Made by a program: the position numbers and the translations under genes
Source: Dactylonectria macrodidyma
Taxonomy: Eukaryota; Ascomycota; Sordariomycetes; Hypocreales; Nectriaceae
Reading direction: 5' to 3'
Length of the DNA stretch: 64,000 nt
Assembly: GCA_020744425.1 (NCBI GenBank)
Contig: JAGMUV010000013.1
Location: 186,001 to 250,000, forward strand
Notes under the pieces: generated by a model
The model's database searches: none
The model's input: the letters and a program-made list of their open reading frames with translations, nothing else
What the model was told of the DNA's origin: nothing
In this document: piece after piece, positions 32,927 to 43,309 of the stretch
How positions within the stretch are numbered: position 1 is the stretch's first letter
How the letters are laid out: each line of letters begins with the position of its first letter

Positions 32927-32986
32927 GAGCTTTTTTTATTTTGCGTGGCGAAAGAGGGGGTATGGCGAAAGAGGGGTTGTGGATGG
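32927..32986 (-). repeat. Right terminal inverted repeat of pogo-like element
   Basis: Exact reverse complement of 22653-22712, ending GAGGGGTTGTGGATGG and followed by TA. Confidence 0.95.
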
Positions 32987-32988
32987 TA

Positions 32989-33371
32989 CTTCAAGCTGGA
33001 TCTGCACTAGTATGAACATGATATGGAGTGTAGCTTACCCCTAGAAAAGTATCCAAGCCCTTGGATACGAGGGTGAAATGAATCGTATGACCTCCATAAG
33101 GGGCCATGGCCAATGACAAGTAACAAATTTACATAATGCATGAGGACTGACAATGGATGTTGGACCTGCAGGCCAAAAGTTTGGATTTCGCTACAACAGC
33201 TTCGACAAGGGCGGGACAAAACCGCCGAAACTATGGAAGAAGAAGAATATATACACCGCAATAACGTGAAATAATGCAAACATTGCCCGATCACTTGCTA
33301 GCCAGGTCTAACCCAGGACGGACGCGCCCTGCGGCCATGTCGCAGGAGCCCACTGCAGAGGCGTTGCGCGC
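32989..33371. other. Intergenic region between transposon and pectate lyase
   Basis: 383 bp holding the 3' side of the pectate lyase gene. No other feature seen. Confidence 0.4.
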
Positions 33372-34373
33372 TTAGAAGGAAAGGGTCTGGCCAGCAGTTC
33401 CGTAGACCTTGCTCTTGACGCTGGAGCTGCCGTAGTTGGTGTAGCTATAAGGAATGGAAGAGGCGCTGAAAGATCCGGCGGGCGCGTTGTTGGTGCTGCC
33501 ACCGAGGGAAACGTCGCTGACAGTGACATAGCCATCCTCATCCGAGTCGACGGAAGTGATGGCGATGGCGCTGCTGGAGCTCTCGAAGACGGTGGACTCG
33601 ACGCGGACCTGGGCACCCATGCGAGAGTTGATGCCGGTAGCGCCAATGCTCAGATAGTAGTTGTTGTAAATGTGGACAGTTCCGAAACGAACAGACGGGG
33701 CGCGAGAGTTGACGTTATACCAGTAGTTGTTGGCATAGGTCACACGGAGATGACCCTTATCTTCAGACTCATTGCTGTCAGAGTGACCAACAAGAGAGGC
33801 CTTATAATGGTCATGAAGGAACGTGTTAGAAACGGTGATGTAGTCAGATCCGTGGTTGATATCGAGAAGGCCGTCATAGTAGTCCTTGCCGTTGGACATG
33901 TCGGACGAAAGGTCGCAGTGATCGACCCAGACGTTGGTCGAGGCTTGGATGCCAATAGCATCACCGTTATCGGCCAGGACCTTGGAAAGGGCCAGGTTGC
34001 GGAGGATAACGTTGGACTGGCTCTTGATGTAGAGACCAACGCCCGTGATGGACGAGCCAGACGCGCCAACGATGGTCTTGTCCGAGGTAACCTTGACCTG
34101 GGTAGCGCCCGAAATAGCGCCTTTGACGTAAATGACATACGACCCGGAAGCAGTTGCGGCCTTTGTGAACTGGGCTAGCGTCGACACCGTGGTGGTGGTG
34201 CCGCCCTTGCCGCCAGTCGTGCCGCCGTTCTGGGTGGCATAACCAAGGGTGCAGGTCTCAGTGATGGAAGCACGCTTGTCCCAGACGTGGGTAGCATCCT
34301 CATCGATGGTAGGACTAGGGCGGGCCGCAGCCAGACCCATGAGGGCAAATTGGATAGCGTTGGTGAACTTCAT
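33372..34373 (-). CDS. Secreted pectate lyase, polysaccharide lyase family 1
   Basis: Single exon, 333 residues from the ATG of MKFTNAIQFALMGLAAARPS, a signal peptide; an upstream in-frame ATG at 34454 would hide it and is rejected. The right-handed beta-helix text is clear: NVWVDHCDLSSD and DYYDGLLDINHGSDYITVSN carry the calcium-binding acids, and VNSRAPSVRFGTVHIYNNYY contains the catalytic-type Arg. PL1 enzymes cleave de-esterified pectin by beta-elimination with Ca2+. A TATA-like AGATATATAA lies about 150 bp upstream on the minus strand. It suggests a fungus that meets plant cell walls. Its left neighbour is the nested transposon. Confidence 0.93.
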   Translation of the reverse strand: MKFTNAIQFALMGLAAARPSPTIDEDATHVWDKRASITETCTLGYATQNGGTTGGKGGTTTTVSTLAQFTKAATASGSYVIYVKGAISGATQVKVTSDKTIVGASGSSITGVGLYIKSQSNVILRNLALSKVLADNGDAIGIQASTNVWVDHCDLSSDMSNGKDYYDGLLDINHGSDYITVSNTFLHDHYKASLVGHSDSNESEDKGHLRVTYANNYWYNVNSRAPSVRFGTVHIYNNYYLSIGATGINSRMGAQVRVESTVFESSSSAIAITSVDSDEDGYVTVSDVSLGGSTNNAPAGSFSASSIPYSYTNYGSSSVKSKVYGTAGQTLSF

Positions 34374-37297
34374 GGTTGCGTTTTGGCGTAAGGGTGTTGG
34401 GAACCAGTCCTGATTGAAAAGTGAAAAGGACACAAGAAGGAAGACTGAAGACAAGGAAGCTGATTGCAGATGGGGCTAGAGGTGAGAGAAAAACTACAAC
34501 ATCGCCGTGATGTCTAACTCTTATATATCTATCCAAAGTGTCGTCCGATATCCAGATGTCGTCGGATTTCGAGAGGCCCGAAGTAGAACAAAGCAAGCTG
34601 TGATAGGTGGATGGCGCCACTTACACTGGTTGACACTCCGGCTAACAAGGGCTACAAGCCAGCCGGGAGACAAAAGTTGCACAAATGAAAAATTTCACCG
34701 TCCAAAGCTTCAAGCACACGCAAACTAGTAGCTGAGAGAAGGGCTCTCTTTCGGGGTTTGGGGGCGGCTAGGGGTGAAACAGCCTGGGGGAGGCCAGCTG
34801 ACGAAGACCAACGGCTTGGCCGCGAGCAGGGGTTGTGCCGGGAGGCCGATCTGTGCATGAGAGTCTGGGGTAACTGGTGTGCACTATGACTGAAAGGAGA
34901 CTATGCAGCAGAATGGAACGGGTCTTTGTTGGGGGAGGGAGGGGAGTTTGTTTGCGGCTAGGAAAACCTTGGCTAGGTTTATTATATGAGGGTAAGTTAA
35001 GTCTAAACACGTTAAGTCTAAAGAGAAGGCCAGCGGGACCATCTGTGTTCCATCTGGAACGGGACAAGACTGACCAACGTCGTCTGTCAGCGGAAAAGAT
35101 ATATTGATGCGCGCTGTCAAATGCTCAGATAGAATAGTCCGCTGGTACGTCGTTTTGCCCGCTGTCAACTATAGTTCGCGAATAGGCCAACGCGGTCCTG
35201 TGAAACGCCCTCGTTGGCCGCGCGTTCCCGCTGACTATACCCTTTAATCTTGAGAAGAGGCCCCGACGGTTGACTTCTGCCCCTAATTGTAACCTCTTCC
35301 CCCCCCCAAAAAAGAACATGCCAGGGTCGATGACATGACCTAGGACGGACCCTGGATCCGTCCCCAAAGCAAGGATAGCTCCGTATCAATAATAGCGGGG
35401 GTGGCTCGTTGCATGGGAAGATCTGGGCCGGGACTCGATGCTCCGCGTACCGTTTGGTGGCCGATGCAACATCAATCCTGCCCCTGTCATGTCGGCTTTT
35501 GGTGCGCGGGGATATGCAGTAAGTGACACCAATACTGGTCCAGAACAGGTGACAATCAGCAACGACACCGGCAGATTTGACCAGGGGGCATCGAATCAAA
35601 CATGCCGGTACTATGTGATCTGTAGTTCGCCCCCTGGTATCCTACATGATTGAGGCATCTGCGCATCTGATGATGAAGAGCCACCTATAGTGAGCTCTAG
35701 TGTCCTTCCTCGATGCAAATGGTGCAAGCTCCTTGGAGGAATTCGAAAGATGACTACGCCGTCGTCTCAAGCCCCCAAACCCCCAAATACCCCAACGAGT
35801 TTTCCTTTGCAGACGGAGATTTCGCAGTTGAGGACGGACTTTTCTCGTGTTACAGGGCTTCTTCTAGTTGCCGTCGGCAGATGCATCACCGACCCCGCAA
35901 AAGGACCATCCGTCCCACCACCCTGCTTGGGAATAGTTGAGGACGATGAGAATGGCGCGAGATGGTCGCCAAAAACAGCCGTTGGAAGAAGCCAAAAGCT
36001 TGATAATAGGCCCTGTGGTGGCGGATAACCGGGTTTAGATCGGAAGATTGACGCTCTGAAAGTCAAATTACGAGGAAACATTCGGACCAAGCAAGGGTCT
36101 ACGTAAACATGTGCGTTTTCGCCCCGCTTTCCCTTTCAGGATGAAACGTTGAGGATTGTGAGAAAGACGTGAGCATCCACACGGAGAAATTTCACGAGTG
36201 AACCTTGGCGAACAGTTTGATTGGCATTGCGTGGATGGGAGGGAGTATGTGCTCAAGTTGTTATACGTGGAAGAAAATTGGTGATGGCTGTAGGGCAGTA
36301 CAGAATCGATGGAAACTGACGTGACAAGTCCCAAAGAGTTGCTTCAAGATACTCCATATAGCGTGCTTCATGGAGTATCCACACCAATAGAAGATGTTGG
36401 CAATGGCGAATTAACGAAGGAGGTGCGTAACAATTTAAATCTTGCATGACCATGTAGTAGCAATGGACGCATTCCTTGAATCCAGCTTTCAGACCATGAT
36501 TGGTGGATACTCAACTGTGCTTGCGTATGCTCTGTATAGAACGCGTATCACATGGTGCAGAATAGAAAAGTAGCCGTGGGCTAAGACGTCGGTCGAGTGG
36601 TCGGTTGAGATGCAGGCAGAGATGGGATCCTAGCAACCGTCATCGGGAACGCTCTCTTCAAAAGCTTTGGCGGTCAGTGCTTTGAGCGCCCTTATTATAG
36701 AGACCGCCACGCGGATGCTGCTTCTTATCATCGCCTAGCTTAGGACTGTTGTCGCATTTACAAGTAATAGTCAAAATAGTTAAGTCGTGATATTGAACGC
36801 AGGGGTAATTCTGGAATAATTGGTAATCCAGAAACTCGAAGGAAATTATGAGTTAAGTAGAGATTTAGTTATGGAAGAAAAAAAGGAAAGTTGTCATTTT
36901 AGGTGTCAAGCACTTTTCAACGGGCGTGCTATCAATTTCTTTAGCTGCGTAAAATAAGCTTACTAAAAGCTATCCTATAACGGTACAGTAGGTATAAACA
37001 TATATTTGCGACTTGGCCTTATAGTGTGGCGACGGTAGAAGATGTCACAACTATCATCAGACTCTAGGATCATGTTTGCTTTTTTATACCCTCATGACAG
37101 GTCACAGGCTCGAGCCCCTGAAGGCTCGGATCCCTGACTTAAGTCACGAGACCGTCTTTTCCTTCATGTATATAAGGGCTGATTTAGGCCCTTCAAATAG
37201 CTAGAAATCAAGAGCTTCTATTCACATCACAATGCACCCTTCCTATCGCGATGCAACAAAGGACTTCTTTATAGGCAAAACTCCCGAGGCCAGATTG
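34374..37297. other. Long intergenic region between pectate lyase and ABC transporter
   Basis: About 2.9 kb with the pectate lyase promoter at its left end. It has poly-C near 35290 and AT-rich sequence around 36700-37060. A few frames of 60-140 codons exist on both strands but none has a domain, signal peptide or splice partner I trust. No gene supported. Confidence 0.4.
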
Positions 37298-40200
37298 TTA
37301 CTCCTGACCATCACTTTGATTATTAGGTGTAGGGTGCATGAGACGAGAAAGGCAAGACTCTGGATCCTGAAGGAGATTATTGGGGTTTCCGAAACCCTCG
37401 ACCCGACCTTCGTTGAGAACCAGAACACAATCGTAATCCCGCTGTTCTCAGAGTTTCATCAGTAACATGCGGTATATAACCTGGTACAAAGGGGTAGTAT
37501 GTCGACATACCACTTGCTGAAGACGATGGGTGATTGCGAGGACAGTACAGTCGCTGAACTCGGTCTGTAAAAGGTGCTGCACAGCAGCTCCCGACCCTTG
37601 ATCTAGTGCGGCAGTTGCTGTAATCTCAATGTTAGAATTTGCTCTACTTCTCGTTGCTTTTCGAACAAGCTAAGTACATACCCTCATCCATAACAAGAAT
37701 CTTTCTCTCTAGCAATAATGCTCTGGTGATTGCAATTAACTGGACTTGGCCTCCAGAGAGATTATCACTGCAAAAGTCTCATGTCAGCGTGCGTTCAACC
37801 CTCCTCGGGCGCGGACAAGGGTGGATCTGACTCGCGGCGAACTTACTTAACTTCGAGATCAAGAACGTCTCCTTCAGACTGTAGCATATGTCCCAGTCCG
37901 GATCGTTCAATAACCTTGCGGATTTTGGCATCGTCAAAAGTGCCTTCCGGATCTAGATTTTCCCGCAAGGAGCCGAGGAAGATAGGTGGTGATTGTGGCA
38001 CCACTGATATCTTGGATCTCAAAGACTCGGGGCTGAGCAGAGAGGTATCCAGCCCATCAATCTCAATACGTCCCTCGGTAGGGTTGACCATGCCAAGAAG
38101 AGTCAATGCCAATGACGATTTGCCGGAACCGGTTCTTCCGACAATGGCCAGAGACTGGCCGGCCCCGAGCGTGAAATCGACATTCTCAAGGCAAAGCCGG
38201 TTTGCGCCGTGGTAAGATGCCGATACTGACTTGAACGAGATCTCACCCCGCGAAGGCCACAGGTCTGGAGCCTTGACTGTTGCCAGACTTGTGGCGGACT
38301 CTTGGGCCGACTTGCAGCAATTCTCAATGCGGTCTATCGAGATAAGATCCAAGCCTAAGTTTGTTCTGTACCTAACAAGAGGCTGGAGGATAGAAGTTAC
38401 CTGCATCGCATAGTTCATGATGAAGCCGAGTTGAGCAGGATCTACCCTGAGCCATACTAAAGCTGCGGCTGTGAAAACCTGCACGAGACTGCAGTTTCGA
38501 GTTAGCATTATTTTCAAGCATATGGCCTTGTGTATAACATAGAATAAGAACTCACGCCCCAATCATATCCAGCCTAATTAGGAGCCATGTGTCAAGGCTT
38601 AAAGCCGTGATACTGACGCTGAGGTTGTCGTTCACCCGGTCGTAGTGCCTCTTGAGGAAGTGGTTTCTTTGGCCGTGGATTTGGATTATTTGGTTTCCGG
38701 TGCTAGCTTCCTGAACGGTGTTGATGATAGGATTTCGGCTGCTGAGATTCAGTCGTCGCAACTGACAGGCTGTGTCTAGATATTTTGACTGTAGTCGCAT
38801 ATACAGGAACAACAAGGGAACTAAGAACAGGAGCATGGCGGGAGACGGGATGACCAAGATCACTAGTGTGAGTGCCAGGTTGGAAGCCATCATCATCATT
38901 GCGAGGAAATTACTCGCCAGCGTGCCGTCGATTACTCCAAGGTCATTGGTGAACAAGCCGAGGATCTCCCCTAGAGTAGTTGTGGTGAATAAAGAGGATG
39001 GGCTATTTATGATCGCCTTGACGAGCTTCAAGTGAATCCTTCTGGAGGCTGGAAGAAGGCAGAGATAGTATGTCATGATAAGATAGATGCCAGTGAAAGC
39101 TGCCTGGAGGAGTCCGATAATAGTGAAGAGACCAATGTCCAGAAGCGCAGCGTAGCCAGGTTTAGCCGAGTCAATGGAAAGTTTCTTAAGCGCGTAGGTA
39201 GAATAGCCACTGCTAGCCCTGGACAAGACGATTAAAAGCGCGACGACGGCCCAGCCTGTAGGCTTTGCCATTCCAAGCCAAACACGCAATGCATGCCAGT
39301 TCGAAGGTGACGGGGAAGCTGCCGCGAGGGCCAACTTGGTTCCTCCAGCGTTCGCCTCAGCATCATTCAGGGAATTGCGTGTCACCAAAGCTCCAACAGT
39401 ATTCACTGGTTCATGATCAGAGAGCTCGACTTCCGTGATACTGCTCTCCTCTGTTGTCAAAACTGTGCTTATCGCCTTGTCTTCGCCTACCAGGAGATCT
39501 GCAGCAGCTGATACTTGAGGCTCTTGTGAAACGATCTGAGTGATACGCCCATCTTTGATAAGAAGCTGACGATGGGCAGCCTGAATCACCGGCTCACAAT
39601 TGGTCGCCACGAGACAGATAGACCGCGACAATATGCCACCGGGCCCAAACACACTATTGACGATCTGGCGTTTAACTCTGGTATCAACCGCCGCCAGCGG
39701 ATCATCCAGACAGACAATGTCGGCTTCCGAGTATAGTGCTCGAGCCATCGATATTCGACTTCTCTGGCCGCCACTCAGGGTTATTCCCACACCGGCGAGA
39801 TCGGTCAAATCCCCTTCTGGGAACGTTGCAATGTCTGAAACGAGTGCACAGGCTCGAAGCACAGCCTCGTAGAGCTCAGCTTTAAACGGCCGGAAGAACA
39901 CTATATTATCGCGCACAGTTCCGTTGATAAGCCAAGGTGTCTGTGGAGCATAGGCTATGGTGCCACGGACGAGGATATCGCCAGCTAGAGGCTTATCCAA
40001 ACCAATCAAACCGTGTAGAACGGTGGTCTTGCCGCCACTGCTAGCACCTGTCACGGCGATGATGGCTGGTGAGGAAATGTCCAGATCAAGACCTAACACA
40101 AGGGCCCGCTTCCCTGGCCAACCCAAGTCCGCTTCGTGGGCAAATACAAGTGGTGACTGTGTCTTTGTCGGTGCACAGTGACGCAGGAGTTGGTTGTCGG

Positions 40201-42189
40201 ACTTGGACATGATGTAGTCGTTGATTCGGCGGAAAGAGGTCACGGCCCCAGTGATCTGTGGCGTTATACCTGATGCAGTAGCCATAGCCATCTTCAGGAT
40301 GATGAAGTATCCCAGAGTGGGGAAGATCATGTCCGCACTGAGAGGCGTACTACTGAAATAGTAGACGGCGAGGAAGGCAATGGCCGTCATCGTGTCGGGA
40401 ATAGCACCGAGCAAGGCGAAGAGGACGGCCTGCTGGCCGGCGAGGGATTGCATGACGTTGAGTTCTCGCACACGAGCCACATCAAGCTTTTCTTGGAAAG
40501 CGGACTCGTATCCATAGAGCTTGATCGGGGTCAACTTCTCCACCACCTCGGCTATGAGGCGGATTCTCGCGTCTTTGCTCTGCATAAACCTCCCCATTCC
40601 TTTGTGGAGGTATACCGTAACCATGTGAACAAGCGGATAGGCAACCACCTACGTCAAGTTAGCATCTTCATTCACTTCCCGTGACTGTGCCATTGTATAA
40701 CGAACCATGAGAAGACTGGCTAGAAAAACTCCCTGTACACCAATATTTCGCGTGATGCAGAGCAAAGACACAACAATCAATAGTGGCACTGCCCAGACGT
40801 TGTGGATCAAGGGTAGGAGCTCGGTCAGGCGCTGAGTGTCGACCTCGGCAAGGGTTGCAGGAACCATATCGGCTGGTCGAGATGCCGCCGGCGTGTCGAG
40901 GGTTTTTTCGTATATCAGGGATGTCAGGCTCGCTCTCAGCTGAGCGGATATAAAACTATTGATGAAGTAAACGCGACTTGTGCAAATTGCGGATATGACT
41001 CGCAAGAGCAGCATGTAGCCGATGTAGATCGTCGACGGTTGACGTAGAAACTCTTTCAGAAGATAGGGCTGAGCCAGCCTGGAGAAATTGTTGACAAGTT
41101 CGCAGACGCCACTGGTGAAGAGGAAGAACTTGTATGCTTTGTACAGGAAGGGAAATAATGAAGAAGGAGTTTCCCTGTCCTTGAGTGCGCCCTTGAGCAA
41201 ACCATCCAGAGCTGCTTGAACTGATGTCAATTCATCGACTTTCCAAAGCTTGTTCAATGTGAGCTTGTGTTTTCCGGCGAAACCTAGAAACGAATCGACC
41301 CAGATAAACGTCAAACTCTGCAGCCAAGATATATCTTTGAAGGGAAACTCGATGGTCTGCTGGGTAAAGGGGGCTGTCAAATCAACCCAGAAGGCGACGA
41401 ACAAGACAGCGGGAAGATATCCAGCGGAGACCTTGGCGGCCGTGGATGGAGGGTGTAAACCGAGGTGGAAGAAGTAGGTTATCGGTGCGGCAGCCAAGTG
41501 ATAGATTCCGCGCGCAGTGTTCGTAGAACGGAAAGCAAAGGTTGCGAAAACACTGACGGATGCGACAAGGCCACTGATTACGAAACCGATTTCGTGTCTG
41601 CTTGAGTTGGTGGTGTGAAGTTGGCGGAGCAAAGTTGCCAAGAGAGTCGACCACAAAGCTAGAATCGCAACTTGGACAACCTAAATTTCACAAAACAACT
41701 GTTAGTAACTGGGAAGAATCATAACTGCAGGACGATAGCATTGAAGTAACACACACATGCACACAAAAGGAGAGGGAAACATCTGTAAAGACGTCTTCAC
41801 TGGGAAAAGGTGGGGAAGGGGGAAACTCACGAGACCTGACCATGCATTTATCGTCCATCTCGACTTGTAGCGTTGCTTGTTTCTCAGACCGACCCGGGCG
41901 TCGAAGAGAGTGAAGAGCGTCAGGGCGCAAACTAGGACATACTGGCAAGAGCTTTTGGTACGTCGTTAGTGGCAGAATAGGACATCGATTTCGTTATGTC
42001 GATAGGTTTTTTTTCCACTCACGCAATCTGAGTCATTGACAAGGAGCTGATAGGGAGCAAGCCAGGGACGTCGGCTCTTAGCATCTGCACCTGCATCTGC
42101 GTTGAGTCTTCATGATGCGGCCGTCGTTGCAGCAGCGAAGTCAGCCATTGTTGCTGCTGTAGCTGCAGCGAAATCCAGTTGACGTCCAT
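37298..42189 (-). CDS. Full-length ABCC (MRP)-type multidrug transporter
   Basis: Eight minus-strand exons (42023-42189, 41831-41951, 40706-41680, 38556-40648, 37847-38488, 37682-37767, 37511-37617, 37298-37441) join in phase to 1,444 residues, normal for fungal ABCC proteins. Short introns cut the second nucleotide-binding domain into small exons that are easily missed. An N-terminal membrane block (ALTLFTLFDARVGLRNKQRY) precedes TMD1. NBD1 has GASSGGKTT (Walker A), LSGGQRSR and VCLDDPLAAVD, with Asp instead of catalytic Glu, as is usual in ABCC NBD1. NBD2 has VGRTGSGKSS, NLSGGQVQL, LVMDEATAALD and ITHRLQQV. The last exon gives YDCVLVLNEGRV. It should export conjugates or toxic metabolites at the plasma or vacuolar membrane. 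The 40649-40705 intron has a weak GTTCGT donor. Confidence 0.9.
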
Positions 42190-43309
42190 GCTCTTCGACG
42201 ATGGCTATCGGGGGGAACAAGAAGCTATGCGTCGTCTGAGAAGAACTACAGTGGGTGCAAGCAAGCATATGAGGCCGTCTGAATGCACGGGACTTTATTT
42301 TGATCCGACCAAGAAGGGGCAGTTGTCTGCCACTAAAGCCACTCCGGGGCGGACTTTTGGCTTTCAGTTGATGCGCGACCCGAGATGGACGAGATTACCC
42401 GATTAGGCAAACGGGAGCGAGACGGCAGTTTGCTCCAGGATAGGATATGACGGGCTCTGCTTTGGGGTAGGAGCCGAGCCCCTGGGCTATGGGCCAGATA
42501 AGTTAGGCAGGCTCTATTCCGAAATCGAGAGTCTACAGGTCAGTCAGTTAGTCCCAAGGTCTAGTACTGATTGGACTTTGGTCGTCTACATGAACTCATG
42601 CACACAGTAGGGCAGGGGTTTCTGGTCTGGCCAACCCCACTCAGTACGGAGTACGTAGTCGAATAAATCCATGATGAAAGCGACGCCTTGATCAACCGAT
42701 TATTTCCACCAGCACGCACCAATGTTTCCATCACTATGTCACAGACGTCTATGCGAATGGCCCTTATCAATATCTTAAAAGACCCATGCAGTGCATTGCT
42801 TCGTACGCGTTGCCAATGATCTGCCAGAGCAGACAAACATTGACCAAGCAGACTATGAGGTTTGTTGGTCTTGGGGCGGTTCTAGCCAAGATACGGAGTA
42901 CTTAGGGAGGATTTCGCGTTCTAGCTGTGGCTCGACCCTACTTTGCTGGTCGGTTAGTGGGCTAACTGTCAGTTAAAACAGCGTCTCGATATAGCTGGAT
43001 AACTTACCCCATAGCGTTTGGCAGTCCGTCCCTAGGTAGGTTGGGGAATGTTGATGGGACCGAGGCAAAGCAGGGTGCTTATCTGCGGGGCGAGATTAGC
43101 GGGCCACCTGCCTACCAAACACGCCAAACACCATTTTCTCTATGGGGGTACAGAGTAGTGCTGTACCAAAAATGAATCATCATCATCATCAAACATCATC
43201 ACCAGCTGAACCCGCGTGAAATCCCACCCCGTACCCCCTCCAAGTCAGTCTTTTCGCTACGTACCCTCTTTCTATTCTCGCGAATCACATCATTGACTGT
43301 AATGCAGTC
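42190..43309. promoter_or_regulatory. Divergent promoter of ABCC transporter and Zn2Cys6 factor
   Basis: 1.1 kb between two genes read away from each other. The decamer TACGGAGTAC occurs at 42645-42654 and 42892-42901. It contains the CGG triplet favoured by Zn2Cys6 proteins, so it is a candidate binding site (inference). A CATCATCAT-type repeat lies near 43175. No gene is supported inside. Confidence 0.5.

Larger units (their letters stand above)
22653..32986 (+). mobile_element. Decayed pogo/Fot-like (Tc1/mariner superfamily) DNA transposon, interrupted by an LTR retrotransposon
   Basis: The ends are perfect 60-bp terminal inverted repeats (22653-22712 and 32927-32986) that continue with mismatches to roughly 95 bp and are flanked by TA on both sides (22651-22652, 32987-32988), the Tc1/mariner target duplication. 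Without the inserted 8.1-kb retroelement and one 5-bp duplication it would be about 2.2 kb, normal for Fot-type elements. Each inverted repeat contains a tandem CCCCTCTTTCGCC pair. The internal sequence is AT-rich with many CA-to-TA type changes, as expected of repeat-induced point mutation. Confidence 0.9.

Noticed and set aside
35165..35599. Minus-strand 144-codon frame
   Set aside because: No recognisable domain or signal, and no coding-like pattern beyond length; left uncalled.
37232..37465. Plus-strand 77-codon frame with a TATA-like sequence upstream
   Set aside because: It lies antisense to the last ABCC exon (37298-37441), whose minus-strand text YDCVLVLNEGRV joins in phase to the transporter. 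The plus frame has no domain.
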